64,000 nt of DNA from Tepidibacter sp. (lineage in GTDB: Bacteria; Bacillota; Clostridia; Peptostreptococcales; Peptostreptococcaceae): assembly GCF_025210165.1 (NCBI RefSeq), contig NZ_JAOASI010000076.1, positions 59,969-123,968 of the forward strand, in the 5' to 3' direction. The notes beneath the pieces were generated by a model. It saw only the letters and a program-made list of their open reading frames with translations. It did no database searches and had not been told where the DNA came from. Below are positions 44,110-52,306 of the stretch, piece after piece (within the stretch, counting starts at the first letter, position 1; the number at the start of each line of letters is the position of its first letter). Position numbers and translations under genes: made by a program.

Positions 44110-44852
44110 ATGAATGCATTTTGGAAAGCTACATATGACTCAAAAACCTTTAATCTTTATTCAAAGAGTCATATAACAACATTGATAATAATAGGGGCTA
44201 TTATCTTGGGGATGTTTTTAATGAGAGAATATATACAAAATAATAGAAAAAAAGTAGGATTTGGTATAGGCATTATGCTTATTGTTCAGCAGTTTTTTAT
44301 GTATTCTTGGTATATAACTTCTGGAAATTTCACATGGCAAGAATCATTACCTTTATACATATGTAGGGTAACGACTATTTTATGTATTATAATGCTTCTA
44401 AAAGAGAGTTATGGTTTTTTTGAAGTAGCTTATTTTTGGGGAATGTCGGGAAGTGTTGTTGCACTTATAACTCCTGATCCTGGGTTTGAATTTCCTCATG
44501 TTATGTTTATTCAGTTTTTTATGGGGCATGGTGGAATGCTAATATCTGTATTGTTCATGATGTATTTTTATAAATTTGAACCAAAGTTATCATCACTTAA
44601 AAAACTATAAATTGGACAATAGTATATTTTGTAGGGGTAGAGATTGTAAATTATGCTATAGGAGCTAATTATTCATACTTAAGAAGTAAACCAATTAGTA
44701 AAACTCCCCTTGATTACTTACCGCCTTATCCATATTATGTACCTATACTTATGATTATAGCAATAGGTATAGTTTCGATATGGTATATACCTTTTTATAT
44801 AAGAGATAAGAAGAATGAAATGATAAAAGAAGAAGAAGTTACTAGCTATTAA
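44110..44852 (+). pseudogene. YwaF (TIGR02206) family membrane protein, interrupted by a frameshift at an A-run
   Basis: The first frame (44110-44610) gives 166 residues of a six-helix YwaF-type protein and stops soon after ...KLSSLKKL. The rest of the family sequence continues at once in the -1 frame from 44604: WTIVYFVGVEIVNYAIG, NYSYLRSKPISKTPLDYLPP, then a last helix, ending at TAA 44850-44852. One more A in the six-A run at 44599-44604 would restore a single 247-residue protein. It may be a true mutation, a sequence error at the homopolymer, or slippage during expression. AGGAGAG-type ribosome site; function of the family unknown. Confidence 0.85.
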
Positions 44853-44856
44853 TAAG

Positions 44857-44890
44857 GGTCTGTTGATTAATTTAATCAACAGACTTTTAT
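44857..44890 (+). terminator. Intrinsic terminator after the ywaF-like gene
   Basis: GTCTGTTGATTAA pairs with TTAATCAACAGAC, followed by TTTTATT. Confidence 0.8.
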
Positions 44891-44964
44891 TAATTATTTA
44901 TGTTAGAATTTGAATAAGAGATTAATAATTAGAAACAATGATATATTAGACAGGAGGAAGCAAA

Positions 44965-45735
44965 ATGTTGCATATATGTTTTGATAATAGTTCATACTCC
45001 AATATCAGACATGCTATGAAATTACAATTAATAGAAAAAGAAAATATAGTATCTTTTAATGATGATTTATCTGTAGGAAATATTTCAAATTGTAGAGAAT
45101 ATGAAAGTCGTAAAACGGTAATACATAACATTTTTTATAATGACAAAATTATAGATAAAGATGATATTAACATAAAGAAAGAATTTGATGATTTTTATGA
45201 AATGATATCTAAAGAAAATGAGTTTGCTATTTGGTATTCAGATAATCCAAGAGATTATTGTAATTTATATTATTTGGTTAGCTTGCTTCAAAATAAAGAT
45301 ATTAAAGTAGTACAGTGTACTAAAAAAATATTAGGTAATAAAACATTTTTTTATAAATGGGTGAGTGAAGTTTATCCAGAAGATTTACCAATACTATTCA
45401 AAAATGTTAAAAGATTAAGTGAACAAGAAAAAATAGTATATACTAAGAAATGGGAACAATTAGTTTATGATAATGGATTGTTGCGAGCTAAAATATCTGA
45501 AGGTATTTACACTGTTCATGAGTATTATTATGATGATTTAATTTTAAAAATAGTGCCTAGAAAAAATATACGCATAGCACGAATAGTTGGTGAATTTATT
45601 GGAATGGAGAAGCCATGTTTACGAGATTGGTTTGTTGTGTGGAGAATTAAGCAACTTGCAGCAATGGGATGTTTAGAGATAGAAAATAGATGTCTAGATA
45701 GATATGTGTTTAATAATATTAGAAAGATAGTATAA
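44965..45735 (+). CDS. DUF1835 domain-containing protein
   Basis: 256 residues. The N-terminal half (MLHICFDNSSYSNIRHAMKL, DDLSVGNISN, FAIWYSDNPRDYCNLYYLVSLL) matches DUF1835; the C-terminal half (about 140-256, ending CLEIENRCLDRYVFNNI) matches the DUF3658-type tail that normally follows it. Function unknown; it is a common clostridial and bacillar cytoplasmic protein. AGGAGGAAG ribosome site. The next gene starts 80 bases later. Confidence 0.88.
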   Translation: MLHICFDNSSYSNIRHAMKLQLIEKENIVSFNDDLSVGNISNCREYESRKTVIHNIFYNDKIIDKDDINIKKEFDDFYEMISKENEFAIWYSDNPRDYCNLYYLVSLLQNKDIKVVQCTKKILGNKTFFYKWVSEVYPEDLPILFKNVKRLSEQEKIVYTKKWEQLVYDNGLLRAKISEGIYTVHEYYYDDLILKIVPRKNIRIARIVGEFIGMEKPCLRDWFVVWRIKQLAAMGCLEIENRCLDRYVFNNIRKIV

Positions 45736-45817
45736 AACATATGTAGTTTATGCTATGAATATAGTGAAATTAATTAGTGTGACATTGTTGCCACTGGATA
45801 TAATTAGGAGGATTTTT

Positions 45818-46468
45818 ATGATAAAGGAATATAAAACTATACATGAGTATGGAGAAGATGAAGTTATAATAGAAAAATCGAGGTTTATAGGGTATGCAAA
45901 GCCTGTTGAAACTGAAGAAGAAGCTTTGGAATTTATAAATGAAATAAAGAAAAAACACAAGGATGCAACTCATAATGTATGGGCTTATACTTTAGGTATG
46001 AATATGGATATTCAAAGATATAGTGATGATGGAGAACCATCTGGAACAGCTGGCATACCTAGTCTTGAAGTTATAAAAAAAGAGGATTTAAGAAATGTAG
46101 CAGTAGTTGTTACAAGATACTTTGGAGGAATAAAATTAGGAGCAGGTGGACTTGTTAGAGCTTATACAAAAGGAGCTAAAATAGGTCTTAGTGCATCAAA
46201 AATAATAGATAGAATTTTATACACAGATATAAGATTTAAAATAGATTATACTCTTTTAGGAAAAGTTCAAAATGAACTTATGAACCTGGGATATATAATA
46301 AAAGAAATATTATATGAAGATATGGTTACAATAGTAGTATACTCAAAATTAGATGAAGTAGAGATAGTAAAAAATAAAATAATAGATATAACAAGCTCAA
46401 ATGTTGAGATTGAGCAAAAGGAAGATTTTTACCTATCAAAATACAATGATGAAATACTATTAGATTAA
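45818..46468 (+). CDS. YigZ/IMPACT family protein
   Basis: 216 residues from ATG 45818, chosen by AGGAGG six bases upstream over an earlier ATG at 45755. The N-terminal IMPACT domain has EVIIEKSRFIGYAKPVETEEEALEFI, ATHNVWAYTLG, SDDGEPSGTAGIPSLEVI and TRYFGGIKLGAGGLVRAYTKGA, all canonical. The C-terminal DUF1949 domain follows (residues 145-216). Eukaryotic IMPACT modulates translation stress; bacterial YigZ has no fixed role. Confidence 0.94.
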   Translation: MIKEYKTIHEYGEDEVIIEKSRFIGYAKPVETEEEALEFINEIKKKHKDATHNVWAYTLGMNMDIQRYSDDGEPSGTAGIPSLEVIKKEDLRNVAVVVTRYFGGIKLGAGGLVRAYTKGAKIGLSASKIIDRILYTDIRFKIDYTLLGKVQNELMNLGYIIKEILYEDMVTIVVYSKLDEVEIVKNKIIDITSSNVEIEQKEDFYLSKYNDEILLD

Positions 46469-46508
46469 TCTATAGTTGAGTATATATCCTTATAGTAGGA
46501 GGGGTATA

Positions 46509-46898
46509 ATGTCAACACAAAAACTAAAAGAAGAAATGATGAAAAAGAAGAAATGGGCAGTTGTAGGAGTTACAAATGATAAAAGTAAATATGGATATAA
46601 AATATTTAAGAAACTAAATGATATTGGATATATAACTCATGGAGTTAATCCTAAATATAGAGAGATAGAAGGATATAAAATATACAAAGATATAAAGAAT
46701 ATACCAGAAAAAGTAGATTGTGTTAGCATAATAGTCAATCCTAGTATATCTAATAAACTACTAGATGATATAGAAGAACTTGGCATAAGAAATGTATGGT
46801 TTCAGCCTGGAAGTTTTGATGAAAAAACTATAAATAAGGCTAAAGAGCTTAGACTGAATATAGTTTACTATGATTGCTTGTATGTAGAGTTAGGATAG
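46509..46898 (+). CDS. CoA-binding domain protein (YccU-like)
   Basis: 129 residues from ATG 46509, which has AGGAGGGG upstream; an in-frame start at 46476 precedes that site. Rossmann CoA-binding fold: WAVVGVTNDKSKYGYKIFKKL, GVNPKYREIEGYKIYKDIKNI, VSIIVNP and VWFQPGSFDEKTINKAKELRLNIVYYDCLYVEL. It resembles the first domain of succinyl-CoA synthetase alpha without the catalytic half. Its role in cells is unknown. Confidence 0.9.
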   Translation: MSTQKLKEEMMKKKKWAVVGVTNDKSKYGYKIFKKLNDIGYITHGVNPKYREIEGYKIYKDIKNIPEKVDCVSIIVNPSISNKLLDDIEELGIRNVWFQPGSFDEKTINKAKELRLNIVYYDCLYVELG

Positions 46899-46937
46899 TA
46901 AAAAAGGAGCTACTTTTTGGGAGTAGCTTCTTTTTTT
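46898..46937. terminator. Bidirectional terminator
   Basis: AAAAAAGGAGCTACT pairs with AGTAGCTTCTTTTTT around TTTTGGG, with A and T runs at both sides. It covers the ends of the CoA-binding gene and the convergent permease gene. Confidence 0.85.
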
Positions 46938-47278
46938 AAACCTTTTTTAATTTCGTAAACTCCCATTATGAATAAGAAAATTCCGAACATCCTTCTTAAA
47001 AAGTGGGAGTTTAAGCTTGATGATATTTTAGATCCTAGTAAAGCTCCTATTATTCCAAGTGATACTATAGGTATAATCACTTTATATTCTACATTCTTAT
47101 TTTTTATATGAAAAATGAGTGCAAATATAGTCATTGGAATAGATGCCAATAAATTAACGCTTTGAGCTATTTTTTGATCCATAGAGGTTAAGAACAACAA
47201 AGAAGGTATAAGAATTGTTCCTCCACCTATACCCATACCACCTATAATACCAGCTAAAAGCCCTATTAATATGAGCAT
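46910..47278 (-). CDS. Half-size TSUP (TauE/SafE) membrane protein, second of a pair
   Basis: 122 residues with four membrane helices, half the length of a normal TauE/SafE permease. GIIGGMGIGGGTILIPSLLFLTSMDQKIAQSVNLLASIP is the TSUP repeat motif. Its start overlaps the preceding gene's stop by one base, so the two halves are made together and probably form a heterodimer. The family exports sulfur-containing or carboxylic anions; the substrate here is unknown. Confidence 0.88.
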   Translation of the reverse strand: MLILIGLLAGIIGGMGIGGGTILIPSLLFLTSMDQKIAQSVNLLASIPMTIFALIFHIKNKNVEYKVIIPIVSLGIIGALLGSKISSSLNSHFLRRMFGIFLFIMGVYEIKKGLKKEATPKK

Positions 47279-47625
47279 TAAAACACCATCCTTAAAGAAG
47301 CTATTATCATAAAAAATCCAAATATCAATCTAAGCTTTGGACCTGAAAACTTATTTAAAAGTTTAGCTCCGATGATTCCTCCAATAGTAGCTCCTATAGC
47401 AACCTTGTAGGTAACATTTAAATCAAATATTCCATTTTTTATGTATATAAATGAACTGGTAAATGTAAAAAATATTATTATACTAAGAGCTGTTGCATGA
47501 GATTTATGTTCCTCTATCCCTAGTATATTATTAAGGGAAGGAACTAATATGCTTCCACCACCAGAGCCGAATACACCATTTATAAATCCTGTTATAGAAC
47601 CTATTAATATAGTCTTTATATTCAT
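47278..47625 (-). CDS. Half-size TSUP (TauE/SafE) membrane protein, first of a pair
   Basis: 115 residues, four membrane helices. GSITGFINGVFGSGGGSILVPSLNNILGIEEHKSHATALSII is the counterpart TSUP motif. The pair with the next gene replaces a single fused permease of about 240 residues. Both halves begin near their glycine-rich motif, so neither is a broken end. Both have the expected opposite-half sequence differences, which supports a working two-subunit transporter. Confidence 0.88.
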   Translation of the reverse strand: MNIKTILIGSITGFINGVFGSGGGSILVPSLNNILGIEEHKSHATALSIIIFFTFTSSFIYIKNGIFDLNVTYKVAIGATIGGIIGAKLLNKFSGPKLRLIFGFFMIIASLRMVF

Positions 47626-47753
47626 ATTTTATCACCAGTATTATTTTTAGCATAAACTAGAAAATATATTTATGATATAATTAAATTTAAATGAAATAAA
47701 TTAATATATTTGCTTATACTAGATATATACTAATGAAAGAAAGGGGTCACAAG

Positions 47754-48503
47754 ATGTTGACGATAGAACAAAAGATAGAAAAAACTGTAGAGTGGTTGAG
47801 AGAACAAGTAAAAATATCTGGTACCAAAGGATTAGTAGTAGGAATTTCTGGAGGAATAGATTCAGCTCTTGTTGCTTGCTTGATTAAAAAGGCATTTCCT
47901 GATAATTCATTAGGAGTAATAATGCCGATAAAAAGTAGCCCTAAGGATAGAGAGGATGCTTTAAAGGTTGTCAAGGCTTGTAACATAAATTATTTAGATT
48001 TAGATTTAACTCAAGTTCAATCTAAGTTATTTGATATAGTGCTTGATAATATGAAAAGTAATGGTATATACAATGAAGATAACACTAGAATATCAGATGC
48101 TAATTTAAGAGCTAGAATAAGAATGAGTACTCTTTACACAGCAGCTAATAACTTAAATTACATGGTGGTTGGAACTGATAATGCAGCTGAAGTATATACA
48201 GGATATTTCACTAAATATGGTGATGGAGGAGTAGATATACTTCCTATATCTAATTTGACAAAGAGAGAAGTTTATGAATGGTCAGAGGTTTTAGGTGTTC
48301 CAGACTCTGTTTTAAATAGAGCTCCATCTGCAGGTCTTTGGGAAGGACAAACTGATGAGAATGAGATGGGAACAACTTATGATATGATAGATAAGGTAGT
48401 TAAGGGAGAAGAAGTTCCGAAGAAAGATAAAGAAATAATAGATAGATTACATAATAGATCAGAGCATAAAAGAGTAATGCCTCCAAAGCCACCTGTATTC
48501 TAA
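47754..48503 (+). CDS. nadE: NAD+ synthase, ammonia-dependent
   Basis: 249 residues from ATG 47754 with AAAGGGG upstream. It has only the synthetase domain, without the glutaminase domain, so it uses ammonia. GLVVGISGGIDSALVACL is the ATP-pyrophosphatase P-loop; RARIRMSTLYTAAN, GTDNAAEVYTGYFTKYGDGGVDILPISNLTK and PSAGLWEGQTDENEMG are further family blocks. It makes NAD from deamido-NAD. Probably monocistronic. Confidence 0.97.
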   Translation: MLTIEQKIEKTVEWLREQVKISGTKGLVVGISGGIDSALVACLIKKAFPDNSLGVIMPIKSSPKDREDALKVVKACNINYLDLDLTQVQSKLFDIVLDNMKSNGIYNEDNTRISDANLRARIRMSTLYTAANNLNYMVVGTDNAAEVYTGYFTKYGDGGVDILPISNLTKREVYEWSEVLGVPDSVLNRAPSAGLWEGQTDENEMGTTYDMIDKVVKGEEVPKKDKEIIDRLHNRSEHKRVMPPKPPVF

Positions 48504-48575
48504 TTCGTTTACTAAAATTAAATTATATGTTAAAATTACAATGTTTAATGTTAATATTTTAAGGAGTGAGAAATT

Positions 48576-49292
48576 GTGGGACGTATAGGAAATATAATTA
48601 ATAGAAAAGGTAAGCAAGATGCAAAAAGAGCACAAATATTTACAAAGTATGCAAGACTTATAACTGTTGCAGCAAGACAAGGTGGAGGAGATCCTGAATA
48701 TAATGCGGCTTTAAAAACTGCTATAGATAAGGCTAAGGCTAACAATATGCCTAATGATAATATAGATAGAGCTGTTAAAAAAGGTGCAGGTGGAACTGAA
48801 GGAGATAACTATGAGGCTGTTGTATACGAAGGATATGGACCAGGTGGAGTTGCAGTTATAGTAGAAGCTTTAACTGATAACAAGAACAGAACTGCTGGAA
48901 ATGTAAGATACTATTTTGATAAAAATGGTGGAAATTTAGGAACTTCAGGATGCGTTGGATTCATGTTTGATAGAAAAGGTCAAATAATGATAGGTAGTGA
49001 AGGGATAGATGAAGAGGAATTAATGGATGCAGCTTTAGAAGCTGGTGCTGAAGATTTCATAAGTGAAGAAGATGGATTCGAAGTATTAACAGCTCCAGAA
49101 GATTTTAGTGCTGTATCAGATGCATTAAAAGAAAAAGGATATGAGTTTATAGCAGCAGATGTTAAGATGCTTCCTCAAACTACTGCAAAGCTTGATACTG
49201 AAGATTTAGTTAAGTCTATGAATAAGATGATAGATATGATGGAAGATGATGATGATATACAAGAAGTGTATCACAACTGGGAAATGGAATAG
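48576..49292 (+). CDS. YebC/PmpR family protein
   Basis: 238 residues; GTG start with AAGGAG eight bases upstream. The sequence opens [29 protein letters not shown], with [38 protein letters not shown] and [20 protein letters not shown], all canonical. The family acts as a transcription regulator or as a ribosome-associated factor easing polyproline stalls. Its last 45 bases and terminator recur 850 bases downstream (50097-50198), which marks the border of the accessory region. Confidence 0.95.
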   Translation: MGRIGNIINRKGKQDAKRAQIFTKYARLITVAARQGGGDPEYNAALKTAIDKAKANNMPNDNIDRAVKKGAGGTEGDNYEAVVYEGYGPGGVAVIVEALTDNKNRTAGNVRYYFDKNGGNLGTSGCVGFMFDRKGQIMIGSEGIDEEELMDAALEAGAEDFISEEDGFEVLTAPEDFSAVSDALKEKGYEFIAADVKMLPQTTAKLDTEDLVKSMNKMIDMMEDDDDIQEVYHNWEME

Positions 49293-49348
49293 GAATATAA
49301 CCCCCCTTTTTTTAGGGGGATTTTTTGCATATTTGTAGTGCTTAAGCC
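49249..49348 (+). repeat. Direct repeat copy 1: yebC 3' end plus terminator
   Basis: From GATATACAAGAAGT through AACTGGGAAATGGAATAGG, the terminator and CATATTTGTAGTGCTTAAG. It matches 50102-50198 with about a dozen differences. The second copy is not attached to a yebC gene. Confidence 0.85.
49301..49327 (+). terminator. Intrinsic terminator after yebC
   Basis: CCCCCCT pairs with AGGGGG(A) around TTTTTT, followed by T6. Near copies exist at about 50150-50176 and 51252-51280. Confidence 0.85.
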
Positions 49349-49349
49349 A

Positions 49350-49551
49350 AAAATAAGGGGTATCAAAATACCGCTACTTAGTCAATATTTTAATTAAACT
49401 AATAGATTGTGTCTTATTAAATATCCTAAAACTTCTTAAACTCCCTTTGCTCAGACAAAGAAGTTTTTTAACGGATATTTAAACGTCATAATCTAAGTTT
49501 AATAGTAAAATATTAACTAAAAGTAGCTAACATTTGGATACCCCTTATTTT
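49350..49551. repeat. Large nested palindromic element, family 2
   Basis: The ends are exact inverted repeats AAAATAAGGGGTATC (49350-49364) / GATACCCCTTATTTT (49537-49551). Inside lies the family core ATACCGCTACTT / AAGTAGCTAACATTT, then a second inverted pair (AATATTTTAATTAAACT / AGTTTAATAGTAAAATATT), and at the centre AAACTTCTT / AAGAAGTTT inside AAATATCC / GGATATTT. The whole 202 bases could fold as one long hairpin. No ORF fits inside. Beyond its end a GGAGG and short spacer lead to the next gene. Confidence 0.75.
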
Positions 49552-49610
49552 AAGATTGGAGGATATAACAATTACAGTATCAAAATAATAATTATAAGTG
49601 AGGGAATATA

Positions 49611-50093
49611 ATGATTAATAATATAACTAAAACGGATTATGGATTAGAAGGAAAAGTTGAATTTAAGTTATTTAATACAACTATTGATGTACTTATGGAT
49701 GAAGAGATAGATTTAGAATATGCCAATTTCTGTGCTAAAGAACTAAATAATTTAGATGATGAGATTATAAATAAATTGTGTGAATTTTCTATAATTTATT
49801 GCAATGATTTTTGTGATGATATAGGCGAAGAACCACCTAAATTCAATACGATAAAAGATGTATTGAAATATATAAGACCGAATTGTTTGATAATTAATAT
49901 TCCAAAAGATGATAGTAAGCCAGTAGTTCATTTAGAATTAAATTGTGATTGGGAGATAGAGCATGGATTAGAGTGGACAATTAATGATGGAAAAATACTT
50001 TATGTTGGGTCATTCAATGCTGAAAATGGTTGGAGTGAACCTTCATATTATGAAGAAATTACTTGGAACTATGCATTTAATAAACAATTATAA
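49611..50093 (+). CDS. DUF6985-like protein, putative immunity protein
   Basis: 160 residues, acidic, cytoplasmic. It pairs an N-terminal beta segment (GKVEFKLFNTTIDVLMDEEIDLEYANFCAKELNNLDDE) with a C-terminal LNCDWEIEHGLEWTINDGKILYVGSFNAENGWSE, as in DUF6985-type domains found among polymorphic-toxin immunity genes. The family assignment is from memory of the pattern, not a search. It stands between two copies of the yebC 3' end, as an inserted cassette with its own ribosome site (GAGGGA). First gene of the immunity array. Confidence 0.7.
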   Translation: MINNITKTDYGLEGKVEFKLFNTTIDVLMDEEIDLEYANFCAKELNNLDDEIINKLCEFSIIYCNDFCDDIGEEPPKFNTIKDVLKYIRPNCLIINIPKDDSKPVVHLELNCDWEIEHGLEWTINDGKILYVGSFNAENGWSEPSYYEEITWNYAFNKQL

Positions 50094-50096
50094 ATA

Positions 50097-50198
50097 AAGA
50101 TGAGGATATACAAGAAGTTTTCCATAACTGGGAAATGGAATAGGAATACACCCCCTTTTTTGAAGGGGGATTTTTTGCATATTTGTAGTGCTTAAGCG
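50097..50198 (+). repeat. Direct repeat copy 2: orphan yebC 3' end plus terminator
   Basis: It repeats GATATACAAGAAGT, AACTGGGAAATGGAATAGG, a C6/G5 terminator and GCATATTTGTAGTGCTTAAG, but no yebC body precedes it. A third, weaker copy of only the terminator lies near 51250-51302. Confidence 0.85.
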
Positions 50199-50249
50199 AA
50201 AAAGGAGAGGTATCAAAATACCGCTACTTTTGGATACCCCCTCATTTTT
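50199..50249. repeat. Short palindromic element, family 2
   Basis: AGAGGTATC (50206-50214) and GATACCCCCT (50233-50242) flank AAAATACCGCTACTTTTG. It has the same ends and core as the 202-base element at 49350 but lacks its 150-base middle, so the middle was either inserted there or deleted here. Confidence 0.75.
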
Positions 50250-50277
50250 AGTTTGGTTGTTATTGTAAGGAAAATAT

Positions 50278-50427
50278 AAACTATTAAATGATGTTTTAAT
50301 ACCAACTTCAAATGGAACAACAAGTCAGATTGACTATTTTGAAAGAAGTGATTTAAAATTAGGAGAAAATATATTGTTAAGAAAGGCAATCTCTAAAAAT
50401 AAATATGTTATACATTATGGGGTCTAA
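50278..50427 (+). pseudogene. Gene remnant with NERD-like motif
   Basis: An open frame without a start reads KLLNDVLIPTSNGTTSQIDY and continues for about 30 more residues to TAA. NGTTSQID after a short helix resembles the core of nuclease-related (NERD) domains. Only the fragment remains. It lies in the 390-base gap between the first and second array genes. Confidence 0.45.
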
Positions 50428-50480
50428 AACTTAATCTAAGAAATTATAATAAAAATTAGATTAGAAAGGGAATGTCTAAA

Positions 50481-51077
50481 GTGAACAATAAAAATGTAGT
50501 TTTAGCAAATTTTCAAAAATATATTAAAGCATACTTTAAAGGAATAAAATTGTCAGGTGAACTATATCTAACTGCAAAAAATGCAATGAGTATAGAATTA
50601 GAAAAAGAAATATATCCTCACCATTATATTAGAGGTTATATGAAAAATGTTTATATGAGATTCAAGTTCTTATTGTCTAGTCTTATAAAAGATAATGAGA
50701 GTATCTTTGTAGTATTGAATATAAGACAAGATAGGCATGAAGATAAACCTAAATTAGAGGAATTAAATTTTTTAAAGAATTTTGTGAAGAATAAGGATAT
50801 AAAAAACGGAGCGATACTAACTAAATTAAATCATCCACTTTATATTGATGATGACATAGAGACTTATAGAGTTGTAATAGATTGTAAAATATATAATTTA
50901 AAAATAGATAAATTATTAAAAGCAATAGTGAATAAAGATTTTAATAGAGAACCGTCTATAGAAAATGAATGTTTTTTTATAAATAGAGAAAGGAATATTA
51001 TATTTTATATGTATGACGATAGAGGGGTAGATATAGCATCAACAGTAAGTCCTAATTGCACGCCATTGTCTTGGTAA
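50481..51077 (+). CDS. DUF3885-like protein, putative immunity protein
   Basis: About 198 residues. GTG 50481 is preferred since AAAGGGA (50465-50471) is nine bases upstream; the ATG at 50472 is right on top of it. The C-terminal ECFFINRERNIIFYMYDDRGVDIAS matches the DUF3885 ending (FYxYDDRGxD). The middle has SIFVVLNIRQDRHEDKPKLEELNFLKNFVKNKD. Members are frequent in toxin-immunity clusters. The call is by pattern only. The gene is alone between a remnant and a 690-base gap. Confidence 0.72.
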   Translation: MNNKNVVLANFQKYIKAYFKGIKLSGELYLTAKNAMSIELEKEIYPHHYIRGYMKNVYMRFKFLLSSLIKDNESIFVVLNIRQDRHEDKPKLEELNFLKNFVKNKDIKNGAILTKLNHPLYIDDDIETYRVVIDCKIYNLKIDKLLKAIVNKDFNREPSIENECFFINRERNIIFYMYDDRGVDIASTVSPNCTPLSW

Positions 51078-51766
51078 GTGATATGTAATATCACCGTGTT
51101 TAGGCAATTAACATATAAATTATTGATGAAAGCCTCTAAATCTTTAGGAGGTTTTTTATAGGATATGGAAAATATATTTTACGATAATATAAGCTGACTA
51201 ATGATAAACAAACCCAAAAAACAATATATGGTGTATAAAAATATATAAACTTCTCCCCTTGTTTGAGGGGGGATTTTTTGTATATTTGCATATACCTAAG
51301 TCACTTAATAAATTTACGAAACATATCCTAAATAGAGTGAACCAATACTTTTAGATAATAGGAGTTTTCAATTATAATTTCGACTTTTTGTATCGAATTC
51401 TTCACAAGGCTCACCCCTTCTATCATGTCATTTGCAGATTTCACCAAATCATCTATAAAATTTATATACATTTCTTGATTGTTAATTTTCAGCATTTATG
51501 ATGATTCATTGAACGTATCTTATAGTTGATTATTATAAATGTATGAAAGAAACCACCAGCAATCCCCTATCTTGAGAGTTTAAATCAACTGCCTGACGAA
51601 AATTTCAACTTTAATAATGCTATAGCCAATCCTGTTTGCTTTTTCTTGTACAGATATCATTATGTTAATAAGCATCATCAAGAATAAATATTAAATTGTT
51701 ACCTAGGGGGGTAAATACTTTTTGCTATGATGTAATAATTGAAAAGAATTAGATTAAAAGCTTCAA
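51078..51766. other. Long gap with decayed sequence
   Basis: It holds a short hairpin after the DUF3885-like gene (AAAGCCTC/GAGGTTTT near 51128-51157), a third weak copy of the yebC terminator (about 51240-51302), and on the minus strand a possible 55-codon ORF (51328-51495, beginning MLKINNQEMYINFIDDLVKS) without a convincing ribosome site. The rest has stop codons in all frames. It looks like old gene debris. Confidence 0.55.
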
Positions 51767-52243
51767 TTGATAACATTCTGGCAAGAGCCATGTATTAAAG
51801 ATGAGTATATTTCAAAAGGGTGCTTTAGAAAAGAGTGTATAGACACATTTCAGGTTGATGGGGATAATTATTTTTGTATAGACCAGTATATGATAGCCGA
51901 AAAAGCAGTTTTATTTAATGATTATGATACAAGGGAAGAAATCATAGACAGTACAGATATGATGGATGTGTATGCCTTAGATAAGAAAATAGAAAATTAT
52001 GATGAGGATAGATGGTTAAAACATCAATATAGAATATTATTACAAGGTAATTATTATAAATTTGCTCAAGATAGTCATTTAAGACAAGCTCTTCTAAGCA
52101 CAGGAGATAAAGCTATTTTATATGCAAATCCTGATGATAGAACATGGGGAATAGGCATGTCGATAGAAGAATTACCGGATATAAATAATCCTTTTAAATG
52201 GAAAGGACACAATTTATTAGGTTATGCATTAATGGGGAATTAG
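51767..52243 (+). pseudogene. NADAR-domain protein, truncated paralogue
   Basis: 158 residues from a TTG with no ribosome site. It aligns with residues 101-258 of the larger protein at 52975 (about 80% identical by eye): DNYFCIDQYMIAEKAVLF, LLQGNYYKFAQDSHLRQALL, WKGHNLLGYALM. NADAR domains remove ADP-ribose from nucleic-acid bases or related compounds. The 100-residue N-terminus of the paralogue is missing, and after GYALM a four-G run breaks the frame: one more G would give GELDVAFKRVYQEQ. So it is a decayed copy, though the NADAR core is intact and could be expressed. Confidence 0.75.
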
Positions 52244-52306
52244 ATGTAGCATTTAAAAGAGTATACCAAGAGCAAAAGAAGCCTTTAACAAATTAGGGAG
52301 GATAAA

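Noticed and set aside
51328..51495. 55-codon minus-strand ORF in the long gap
   Set aside because: No convincing ribosome site, no recognisable motif and surrounding sequence is decayed, so it is noted within the gap entry but not called a gene.
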